Shown one piece after another: positions 1 to 5,568 of a stretch of DNA of 5,697 bases; position 1 is the first letter of the stretch, and each line of letters begins with the position of its first letter. Position numbers and translations under genes: made by a program. The stretch comes from Actinomycetota bacterium (GTDB taxonomy: Bacteria; Actinomycetota; Thermoleophilia; Gaiellales; Gaiellaceae): assembly GCA_019234175.1 (NCBI GenBank), contig JAFALP010000354.1:1-5697 (forward strand), read 5' to 3'. The notes beneath the pieces were generated by a model. The model worked only from the letters and a program-made list of their open reading frames with translations. It did not search any database and was not told where the DNA came from.

Positions 1-1
1 G

Positions 2-919
2 GCGGACGTCTTCGACGAGCCGTTTGCGGACTCGTTCGCGCTCCCGACGTATCTCGTGTCGCGACTCGCGGCCGAGCACGTGAAGGTCGCGCTCTCCGGC
101 GAGGGCGGCGACGAGCTCTTCGGCGGCTACTACACGTATGCGGCCGACCAGCTCGCCGACCGCTTGGGCGGGCTCGCGCGGCTCGCGTCGCCGCTCGTCG
201 AGCTGCTGCCGAGCTCGGGCGCGCGCGCGAGCTTCGACTACCGGGCCAAGCGCTTCGTCCGCGCCGCCCACCTGCCGCCGCTCGAGCGCCATCACGGCTG
301 GAAGGAGATCTTCTCCTCCGAGGTGCGCGCCGACCTCACCGGCCGGCGCAGCGCGTTCGACCCCGTCGACGTGTACCGCGCGCGCTACGACGAGACGGCC
401 GAGGCCGAGCCGCTCGCGCGGCTGCAGGACGTCGACTTCGCCGTCTACCTCGTCGACGACCTGCTCGTGAAGACCGACCGCACGTCGATGGCGAGCTCGC
501 TCGAGGCGCGCGTGCCGTTCCTCGACCCGGCGGTGACGAACTTCGCGTTCGCGCTTCCGGCGAAGCACCGCGTGCGCGGCTTGGCGAAGAAGGTGCTCCT
601 GCGCAAGGCGGCGGCGCCGCTCCTGCCGCGCGAGATCGTGCAGGGACGCAAGCGCGGCTTTTCTATCCCGGCGGCGTCGTGGCTGCGCGGCGATCTGGCT
701 CCCTTCGCGCGCGAGACGCTGTCGACGTCGACGCTGTCGCGGCAGGGCTTCTTCCGGCCGGAGCCGGTGGCGCGCCTCCTCGACGAGCACGTCGCCGGCC
801 GCGTCGACAACAGCCGCCAGCTGTGGGGTCTGCTCGCATTCACGCTCTGGTACGAGCGGCATGTCGAGCACACGCCGCCGCGCCTCACGTCGGCGCGGAT
901 GGAGGCGCTGCTCGCGTGA
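2..919 (+). CDS. asnB: Asparagine synthetase (glutamine-hydrolysing) family protein, C-terminal part, 5' end outside window
   Basis: This is the 3' part (305 residues visible) of an AsnB-type enzyme, which uses ATP and glutamine nitrogen to amidate aspartate or, in some glycan clusters, another carboxylate. The frame is open from base 2 and already reads family sequence (DEPFADS, residues 5-11), so the gene begins upstream and the in-frame GTG at 56 is not the start. Visible synthetase-domain motifs are LSGEGGDELFGGY (about 31-43, ATP-binding region), the block DDLLVKTDRTSMA followed by SLEARVPFLD (about 152-175), KRGFSIP (217-223), and a C-terminal QLWGLLAFTLWYERH (273-287). The N-terminal glutaminase domain with its Cys2 nucleophile and the SGGxDS loop would lie outside the window, so catalytic completeness cannot be judged. 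The stop overlaps the next gene. Family assignment is secure. The actual substrate is unknown; the glycan-like neighbours make a role other than plain asparagine supply possible. Confidence 0.93.
   Translation, partial: ADVFDEPFADSFALPTYLVSRLAAEHVKVALSGEGGDELFGGYYTYAADQLADRLGGLARLASPLVELLPSSGARASFDYRAKRFVRAAHLPPLERHHGWKEIFSSEVRADLTGRRSAFDPVDVYRARYDETAEAEPLARLQDVDFAVYLVDDLLVKTDRTSMASSLEARVPFLDPAVTNFAFALPAKHRVRGLAKKVLLRKAAAPLLPREIVQGRKRGFSIPAASWLRGDLAPFARETLSTSTLSRQGFFRPEPVARLLDEHVAGRVDNSRQLWGLLAFTLWYERHVEHTPPRLTSARMEALLA
901..905 (+). promoter_or_regulatory. Ribosome binding site GGAGG for the DUF354 gene
   Basis: A perfect GGAGG lies inside the last codons of the asparagine synthetase gene, 10 bases before the GTG at 916. 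It supports 916 as the true start of the DUF354 gene over the in-frame upstream start codon at 679, which would create a long Arg/Ala-rich N-terminus unlike the family. Confidence 0.7.
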
Positions 920-1926
920 GGGTCTGGATCGACATGACGGCGTCGGCGCACGTGCTCGTGTTCCGGCCGCTGATCGAGATCATGCGCGACCGCGGCGACG
1001 AGGTCGAGATCACCGCGCGCGACTATGCGCAGACCTTGCAGCTGCTCGAGCTGCACGGCCTGAGCGCCGAGGTGATCGGCAGGCACGGCGGCCGCTCGCG
1101 CCTGCAGAAGGCGCGGCGCATGACGGGGCGGCTCGGGGCGCTGCGCCACTGGGCAAAGGGGCGCGAGCTCGACGTCGCGCTCGCACACGGCTCGCACGAA
1201 CTGACGCTCACGGCACGGCGTCTCGGCATCCCCAGCTCGGACACGTTCGACTACGAGTTCGCGACGCTGCAGCACCAGCTGGGCTGCCGCGCAGCGACGA
1301 AAGTCGTCGTACCGGACGCGATCCCGCCGCAGCGCCTCACGAAGTACGGCGTGCGGCCCCCGAAGCTCGTCCAGTATCCGGGGCTGAAGGAGGAGTACTA
1401 CCTCTCCGACTTCGAGGCCGACCGGTCGCTGCTCGAGCGGTTCGCCATCGACCCGGCGCGCGTCCTCGTGGTGCTTCGCCCGCCGCCGGACGTCTCGCTC
1501 TACCACCGGCAGTCGAACCCGCTTTTCCCGATGACGCTCGAGCATCTCGGCCGGCTCGAGAACGTGCACGCGTTCGTGCTCCCGCGCACCGACGAGCAGC
1601 GGGAGTACGTGCGCGACCTCGCGCTGCCGTCGGTGATCCTTCCGGAGGAGGCCGTGGACGCGCAGAGCCTCATCGCGCTCGCCGACGTGGTCGTCTCGGC
1701 CGGCGGGACGATGAACCGCGAGGCGGCGGCGCTCGGCGTCCCCGTCTACACGACGTACGGCGGGCGCCTCGGCGGCGTCGACGAGGAGCTGATACGCGAC
1801 GGACGGCTGAAGCCGCTGACCGACCCGCGCGCACTCGACCTCGCCAAGCGCGACGGCGCCGCGGGCGAACGCGTGCGCCGCGATCCGGCGCTCATGCTCG
1901 AGCTACTGCTGTCGGCGTTGGACTGA
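916..1926 (+). CDS. DUF354 family protein (GT-B / UDP-GlcNAc 2-epimerase-like fold), putative glycan-biosynthesis enzyme
   Basis: The 336-residue product matches what I know of DUF354 (COG1817), a family of uncertain biochemical function related to GT-B glycosyltransferases and UDP-GlcNAc 2-epimerases. The start is GTG, overlapping the preceding TGA as GTGA, with GGAGG 10 bases upstream. The protein opens directly with the family signature VWIDMTASAHVLVFRPLIE (residues 3-21). It continues with GRHGG (55-59), AHGSHE (90-95), FDYE (111-114), PGLKEEYYLSDF (155-166) and RPPPDVSLYH (188-197). A glycine-rich SAGGTMNREAAALGVPV segment (261-277) corresponds to the nucleotide-sugar-binding end of GT-B proteins. 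No signal peptide or membrane segment is seen, so it is probably cytoplasmic or peripheral. The 4-base overlap with the asparagine synthetase gene suggests translational coupling and a shared pathway. Its last 24 bases are shared, antisense, with the dehydratase gene. The family call is firm; the reaction and substrate are not known. Confidence 0.88.
   Translation: MRVWIDMTASAHVLVFRPLIEIMRDRGDEVEITARDYAQTLQLLELHGLSAEVIGRHGGRSRLQKARRMTGRLGALRHWAKGRELDVALAHGSHELTLTARRLGIPSSDTFDYEFATLQHQLGCRAATKVVVPDAIPPQRLTKYGVRPPKLVQYPGLKEEYYLSDFEADRSLLERFAIDPARVLVVLRPPPDVSLYHRQSNPLFPMTLEHLGRLENVHAFVLPRTDEQREYVRDLALPSVILPEEAVDAQSLIALADVVVSAGGTMNREAAALGVPVYTTYGGRLGGVDEELIRDGRLKPLTDPRALDLAKRDGAAGERVRRDPALMLELLLSALD
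1903..1926. other. Convergent (tail-to-tail) coding overlap of DUF354 and dehydratase genes
   Basis: The last 24 bases of the + strand DUF354 gene (seven codons plus TGA) are also the last 24 bases of the - strand dehydratase gene (residues SVQRRQQ plus TAG). The two frames are in codon register: the dehydratase TAG is the complement of a CTA leucine codon in DUF354. There is no intergenic space for a conventional bidirectional terminator, so transcripts from both sides must run into each other's coding sequence. Confidence 0.88.
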
Positions 1927-3843
1927 CGGCTCGACGGAGGCGTCCGTCCGCGGCACCTCGCCGCCGGGCGACTCGCGGACCGGCTCGCGCACGATCGCGC
2001 CGAGCTTCGCCACCACCTCGAGCGTGTCGCCCTCGGCGGCGAGCGCCTCCAGCTCGAGCAGCTGCTGCGTGAGCCACGCCTCGTCCACCGGCGGGCGAGA
2101 GAGCCGCTTGATCTTCGGGTGCTCGGTTTCGCCAACAGCCTCGTCGTCGCTCCACAGCTCCTCGTGGATCTTCTCGCCCGGCCGCGAGCCGGTGAAGACG
2201 ACGCGGATGTCGTCCGCGGCGGTTGCGTCCTCGCCGGGCAGCCGCGGCACGTGGCCGGAGAGGCGCACCATGTTCGTGGCCAGGTCGACGATACGCACGG
2301 GCTCGCCCATGTCGAGGACGAAGATCTGGCCGCGGCCGCCGATTGCGCCCGCCTGCACGACGAGCGACACCGCCTCCGGGATGGTCATGAAGAAGCGCGT
2401 CATCTCCGGATGCGTGACGGTGACAGGGCCGCCGCGCTCGATCTGGCGCCGGAACGTCGGGATGACCGACCCGGAGGAGTTGAGGACGTTGCCGAAGCGG
2501 ACGGCGACGAAGCGCGTGGGCACGTCGCGGCGATGGCCGAACGACTCGACGATCCACTCGCAGAGCGCCTTCGACTGCCCCATCACCGTCTTCGGGTTCA
2601 CGGCCTTGTCGGTGGAGATGAGCACGAAGCGCTCGACCTCGAACTCGGCGGAGAGCTCGGCGACGCTGCGCGTGCCGACGACGTTGTTGCGCACCGACTG
2701 CAGCGGATGCGTCTCCATCAGCGGCACGTGCTTGTACGCGGCGGCGTGGAAGACCACCGTCGGGTGGTACTTCTCGAACACCTCGCGGCGCAGTGCGCTG
2801 CGGTCGCGGACGTCGAGGAGCTTCGGCACCGCCGGCGTGAAGTCGCGCTCGTCCACGAGCTCGCGCTCGATGTCGAAGAGCGCCGTCTCGGCGTTGTCGA
2901 CGAGGATGAGCCGCTGCGGGCCGACCCGCGCGATCTGCCGGCAGAGCTCGGAGCCGATGGAGCCGCCCGCGCCGGTGACGAGCACGGTCTGGCCCTTGAG
3001 GTAGCCGGCCACGTGCTCGAAGTCCACCTCGACCTGCTCGCGTCCGAGCACGTCCTCCACCGTCACCGGCCGGATCTGACCGGCGAGGTCGAGGTCGCCG
3101 GCGATGAGCTCGTAGAGCCCGGGCAACGTCTTCACCGGCACGTGAGCAGCTTGTGCCGCTTCCACCACCATCCGGCGCGTCTCGCCGGAGGCGGACGGGA
3201 TGGCGATGAGCACCTCGTCCGGCTTGAACTCGCGGACGATGCGCGGCAGCTCCGCCATCGTGCCGAGCACGCGGACCCCGAGGATGCGCGTGTTGCGCTT
3301 GCGCTCGTCGTCGTCGACGAATCCGATCGGCGTGTAGGCGAGCATGCGCGAGCGCTGCATCTCCTGGACGATGAGGCGGCCGGCGTCGCCCGCTCCGACG
3401 ACGATGACCTCCTTGCCGCGCGCCACGACGCCGTTGCGCGGGCGCTCCATGACCGTGCGCGCGAGCAGGCGCGCGCCGGCGACGAGGGCGAGAGTGAGCA
3501 GGAGATCGGTGACGGCGATCGAGCGCGGCAGGCGCACGTTGTGCACCGGCGACGCGAAGTACACCGTGACGTCGGCGACGAGCGACGCGACGATGACGCC
3601 GCGCGCGGCGCTCCACATGTCGTGCACCGAGACGTACCGCCACCAGCGGCGGTGGAAGCCGAAGAGCAGGAAGACCGCCGTCTTGATGACGACGACGAGC
3701 AGGATCGTCCGGCGGAACAGCGTGTCGTAGTAGACGGGCAGCCCGTGGTCGAAGCGGAGCTCGAACGCGAGAAACCACGACAGTGCGACGATCGCCGCGT
3801 CGGTCAGGACCTGCAGGAAGCGCGAGCGCCCGAGTCCGCTCAT
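1903..3843 (-). CDS. Membrane-anchored NDP-sugar 4,6-dehydratase (WbpM/PglF/CapD type polysaccharide biosynthesis protein)
   Basis: The 646-residue protein should convert a UDP-N-acetylhexosamine (usually UDP-GlcNAc) to the 4-keto-6-deoxy sugar, an early step for bacillosamine, QuiNAc, FucNAc and related sugars. The N-terminus has about four hydrophobic segments (near 8-30, 46-64, 79-97 and 109-127), so it sits in the inner membrane. A first Rossmann domain begins at VVGAGDAG (148-155). The catalytic SDR domain begins at VTGAGGSIGSEL (289-300) and contains HAAAYKHVPLME (366-377), STDKAVNP (410-417), MGQSK (421-425) and TGSRPGEKIHEEL (551-563). T411, D412 and K413 with M421 in place of the usual SDR tyrosine match the large PglF-like class. 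The ATG overlaps the aminotransferase stop as ATGA. No Shine-Dalgarno is visible before it, suggesting coupled translation. In-frame sequence upstream of this ATG is only an Arg/Ala-rich shadow of the aminotransferase gene. The polar tail after about residue 620 runs into the DUF354 gene on the other strand. Exact substrate and product stereochemistry are not determined. Confidence 0.93.
   Translation of the reverse strand: MSGLGRSRFLQVLTDAAIVALSWFLAFELRFDHGLPVYYDTLFRRTILLVVVIKTAVFLLFGFHRRWWRYVSVHDMWSAARGVIVASLVADVTVYFASPVHNVRLPRSIAVTDLLLTLALVAGARLLARTVMERPRNGVVARGKEVIVVGAGDAGRLIVQEMQRSRMLAYTPIGFVDDDERKRNTRILGVRVLGTMAELPRIVREFKPDEVLIAIPSASGETRRMVVEAAQAAHVPVKTLPGLYELIAGDLDLAGQIRPVTVEDVLGREQVEVDFEHVAGYLKGQTVLVTGAGGSIGSELCRQIARVGPQRLILVDNAETALFDIERELVDERDFTPAVPKLLDVRDRSALRREVFEKYHPTVVFHAAAYKHVPLMETHPLQSVRNNVVGTRSVAELSAEFEVERFVLISTDKAVNPKTVMGQSKALCEWIVESFGHRRDVPTRFVAVRFGNVLNSSGSVIPTFRRQIERGGPVTVTHPEMTRFFMTIPEAVSLVVQAGAIGGRGQIFVLDMGEPVRIVDLATNMVRLSGHVPRLPGEDATAADDIRVVFTGSRPGEKIHEELWSDDEAVGETEHPKIKRLSRPPVDEAWLTQQLLELEALAAEGDTLEVVAKLGAIVREPVRESPGGEVPRTDASVEPSVQRRQQ
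1933..1948 (+). other. Small perfect hairpin just after the DUF354 stop
   Basis: GACGGA, a 4-base loop GGCG, then TCCGTC forms a perfect 6-bp stem starting 7 bases after the DUF354 TGA, inside the dehydratase's C-terminal codons. No T-run follows, so it is not a standard intrinsic terminator. It could weakly stabilise the 3' end of the + transcript or be chance in GC-rich DNA. Confidence 0.2.
3840..3843 (-). other. ATGA stop/start overlap between aminotransferase and dehydratase genes
   Basis: Read on the minus strand the four bases are ATGA: the ATG starts the dehydratase and the TGA ends the aminotransferase. The 20-odd bases before the ATG contain no purine-rich Shine-Dalgarno. Translation of the dehydratase probably depends on ribosomes finishing the aminotransferase, which argues for one operon and matched protein amounts. 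Confidence 0.8.
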
Positions 3844-4928
3844 GCGCGGGCGCCGACGCCGACCGCGGAACGGACGACCTCGACGACGCGCTCCTGCGAC
3901 TCGGCCGGCATCGACGGCCAGAGCGGCACGGAGAAGTTCTCCTGCGCGACGCGCTCGGTGTTCGGCAGCGAGCCGGGCTCGGAGCCAAGGAAGCGGAGCG
4001 CGGGCTGCAGATGGAGCGGCGTCGTGTAATAGACCGCGGACGCGATCCCCGCCTCCGTAAGCGCGGCTCGAATGGCCTCGCGCTCGGGCGAGCGGCAGAC
4101 GAACAGGTGGTAGATGTGGCCGGGCTCGTCCTGCGGGAGCTCCACCAGCTCGCCCAGCCCGAGCTCGGCATAGCGGGCGGCCACCTCGCGGCGGCCCGCG
4201 TTCCACTCGTCGAGATGCGTGAGGAAGATGCGGAGCATCCCCGCCTGCAGCTCGTCGAGGCGCGAGTTGTACCCGACGAAGTCGAACTCGGTCTTGTCGC
4301 GCGAGCCGTGGAACGAGAGCATCTGCACGCGATCGGCGAGGTCGTCGTCGTTCGACGCGACGAGGCCGCCGTCGCCGAGGCAGAAGAGGTTCTTCGTCGG
4401 GAAGAAGCTGTACGTGGAGATGAGGCCGAGCTGCGCGACGCCGGGCGCGCCGAACGCCTGCGCCGCGTCCTCGATCACCGGCACGTCGAGCGATACGAGG
4501 TCGCTCATCGGCGCGGGCCGTCCGAACAGGTGGACGGGAATGATCGCGCGCGTGCGCGGCGTGATCTTCGTCGCGACGTCCTCGACGTCGAGGTTCATCG
4601 TCACCGGGTCGATGTCGGCGAAGACGGGCGTGGCGCCGCGGCGGGCGATCGACTCGGCCGTGGCGTAGAAGGTGAAGGCGGGGCAGATGACCTCGTCGCC
4701 GGGGCCGATCCCCATCGCGTCGAGGACGATGACGATCGCGTCGGTGCCGTTGGCGACGCCGACCGACTTGTTCACGCCGAGGTACTCCGCCGCCTCCTCC
4801 TGAAACGACCAGTAGTGGGGTCCTCGGATGAACTGGCCGCCGTCGAGGATCTCGCGGAAGCGCTGCTCGAGCTCGGGGATCAGCGGCGCGTACTGCGCCT
4901 TGACGTCAATCAGCGGAATTTGCGACAC
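3840..4928 (-). CDS. DegT/DnrJ/EryC1/StrS family PLP-dependent sugar aminotransferase
   Basis: A full-length (362-residue) fold-type I aminotransferase that transfers an amino group, usually from glutamate, to a keto nucleotide sugar in the cytoplasm. The N-terminus PLIDVKAQY (5-13) is family typical. ANGTDA (59-64) contacts the PLP phosphate. EDAAQAFG (153-160) carries the cofactor-binding aspartate D154. SFFPTKNL (174-181) holds the PLP lysine K179, followed by GDGG (185-188), and NSRLDELQAG (221-230) follows. The start is GTG: an in-frame TGA lies three codons upstream (4938-4940), and the conserved motif follows at once, so no other common start fits. This forces a 23-base overlap with the upstream DedA gene; a weak GTGAG sits 8 bases before the GTG. 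The stop overlaps the dehydratase ATG by 4 bases. The SFFPxKNL..GDGG form resembles 3-aminotransferases (WbpE, FdtB, QdtB) more than the C4 class (PseC, ArnB, PglE), so a simple bacillosamine-type pairing with the dehydratase is not certain. Confidence 0.93.
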   Translation of the reverse strand: MSQIPLIDVKAQYAPLIPELEQRFREILDGGQFIRGPHYWSFQEEAAEYLGVNKSVGVANGTDAIVIVLDAMGIGPGDEVICPAFTFYATAESIARRGATPVFADIDPVTMNLDVEDVATKITPRTRAIIPVHLFGRPAPMSDLVSLDVPVIEDAAQAFGAPGVAQLGLISTYSFFPTKNLFCLGDGGLVASNDDDLADRVQMLSFHGSRDKTEFDFVGYNSRLDELQAGMLRIFLTHLDEWNAGRREVAARYAELGLGELVELPQDEPGHIYHLFVCRSPEREAIRAALTEAGIASAVYYTTPLHLQPALRFLGSEPGSLPNTERVAQENFSVPLWPSMPAESQERVVEVVRSAVGVGARA

Positions 4929-5556
4929 GGCGACGACTCACTGTAGCCCAGCGGTACAGGAAATACGCCGCGGCGATGATGACGCCTGCAAGGACGGCGT
5001 ATCCGACGTAGTCGAGGTCGTGGCGGGCGTGCGTGTAGGCGGTGCCGAGCGCCCAGCCGCCGGCGGCGAGGCCGAAGCAGAAGACGCCGCTGCCGAGCAG
5101 CGCGAGGACGAGGAACTTCCTGAACGGCACGCGGACGATGCCGGCCGGGATGGCGACGAACGAGCGCGCGAGCGGCGTGGCGAGGCCGACGGGGACGGCC
5201 CAGTCGTCGAAGCGGTCGAAGCGCCGCTGCGCGCGGGCGAGCTTCGCTTCGGACACGTGGAAGAAGCGCACGCCGTGGTGGCCGATCAACCATCCGATGG
5301 CGGCGCCGACGACGTTGCCGAGCGTCCCCGCGAGCGCCATGGCGACGTAGCCCCACGCGTGCGAGTGGACGGTCGCGCCGAAGACGTGCACCGACACGCC
5401 GGCGAACGCGCCGCCCGCGAGCGCGCCGGCGTAGAGCATGACGAGCTCGCTTGCAACGGGAAGGACGGCCGCGACGACGAGCAGGCCGAACACCGCGTAG
5501 ACGCCGTGGTTGCCGATCGCGTGGGTGATCGAGCCCGTAAGGCTTGCGAGCGGCAT
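4906..5556 (-). CDS. DedA/VTT (SNARE-associated) family integral membrane protein
   Basis: The 216-residue hydrophobic protein fits the usual DedA size of about 200-220. DedA proteins sit in the inner membrane, and members have been shown to translocate lipid carriers such as undecaprenyl phosphate or phospholipids. Hydrophobic stretches lie near 17-46, 66-92, 120-142, 146-172 and 184-202. Family landmarks are LPVASELVMLYAGALAGG (32-49, with the conserved Glu E37), LAGTLGNVVGAAIGWLIG (75-92), and GLATPLARSFVAIPAG (124-139) followed by RVPFRKFL. Compared with the usual GRFxPxxR pattern, the first arginine is Leu (L125) and the second is kept (R131). The GD aspartate typical of many members appears as Ala near residue 85. 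The ATG at 5554-5556 is well fixed: an in-frame TAG, which is the stop of the preceding gene, lies four codons upstream and no other common start is near. No good Shine-Dalgarno is seen. It lies 12 bases after the upstream gene and overlaps the aminotransferase by 23 bases, so one operon is likely. Substrate unproven. Confidence 0.87.
   Translation of the reverse strand: MPLASLTGSITHAIGNHGVYAVFGLLVVAAVLPVASELVMLYAGALAGGAFAGVSVHVFGATVHSHAWGYVAMALAGTLGNVVGAAIGWLIGHHGVRFFHVSEAKLARAQRRFDRFDDWAVPVGLATPLARSFVAIPAGIVRVPFRKFLVLALLGSGVFCFGLAAGGWALGTAYTHARHDLDYVGYAVLAGVIIAAAYFLYRWATVSRRRVANSAD
4937..4941 (-). promoter_or_regulatory. Weak Shine-Dalgarno-like GTGAG before the aminotransferase GTG start
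   Basis: On the minus strand GTGAG lies 8 bases ahead of the GTG at 4926-4928, inside the end of the DedA coding sequence. It is only a partial match to the anti-SD and could be chance. The upstream overlap suggests that translation may also be coupled to DedA. Confidence 0.3.
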
Positions 5557-5568
5557 CGGCGCGGAAAT

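Noticed and set aside
56..58. GTG at 56 as the start of the asparagine synthetase gene
   Set aside because: Conserved family sequence is already in frame from base 2, so the gene continues beyond the left edge.
721..732. Tandem GTCGAC palindromes
   Set aside because: They encode Ser-Thr repeats within the AsnB C-terminal domain and are explained by codon preference.
679..915. N-terminal extension of the DUF354 gene to an upstream start at 679
   Set aside because: The extra 79 residues are Arg/Ala-rich shadow of AsnB. GTG 916 has a GGAGG at 10 bases and begins exactly at the family signature.
445..1569. A 374-codon minus-strand open frame across the AsnB and DUF354 genes
   Set aside because: Arg/His/Val-rich shadow spanning two well-supported genes; no motif or start context.
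1927..1960. Bidirectional intrinsic terminator between the converging genes
   Set aside because: A 6-bp stem is present at 1933-1948 but there is no T-run on either side and the region is coding, so a standard terminator call is not supported.
2119..4029. A 636-codon open frame on the + strand, antisense to the dehydratase
   Set aside because: Its translation is an acidic/His/Arg-rich shadow with no domain. The minus-strand frame carries complete, ordered dehydratase motifs, and long antisense frames are expected in GC-rich DNA.
4900..4909. Perfect palindrome TTGACGTCAA resembling an operator
   Set aside because: It lies within the overlapping DedA stop and aminotransferase codons for I-D-V-K, a conserved protein motif; no promoter elements accompany it.
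3783..4946. A 387-codon + strand open frame antisense to the aminotransferase
   Set aside because: Low-complexity charged translation without family motifs, fully covered by a convincing aminotransferase on the other strand.
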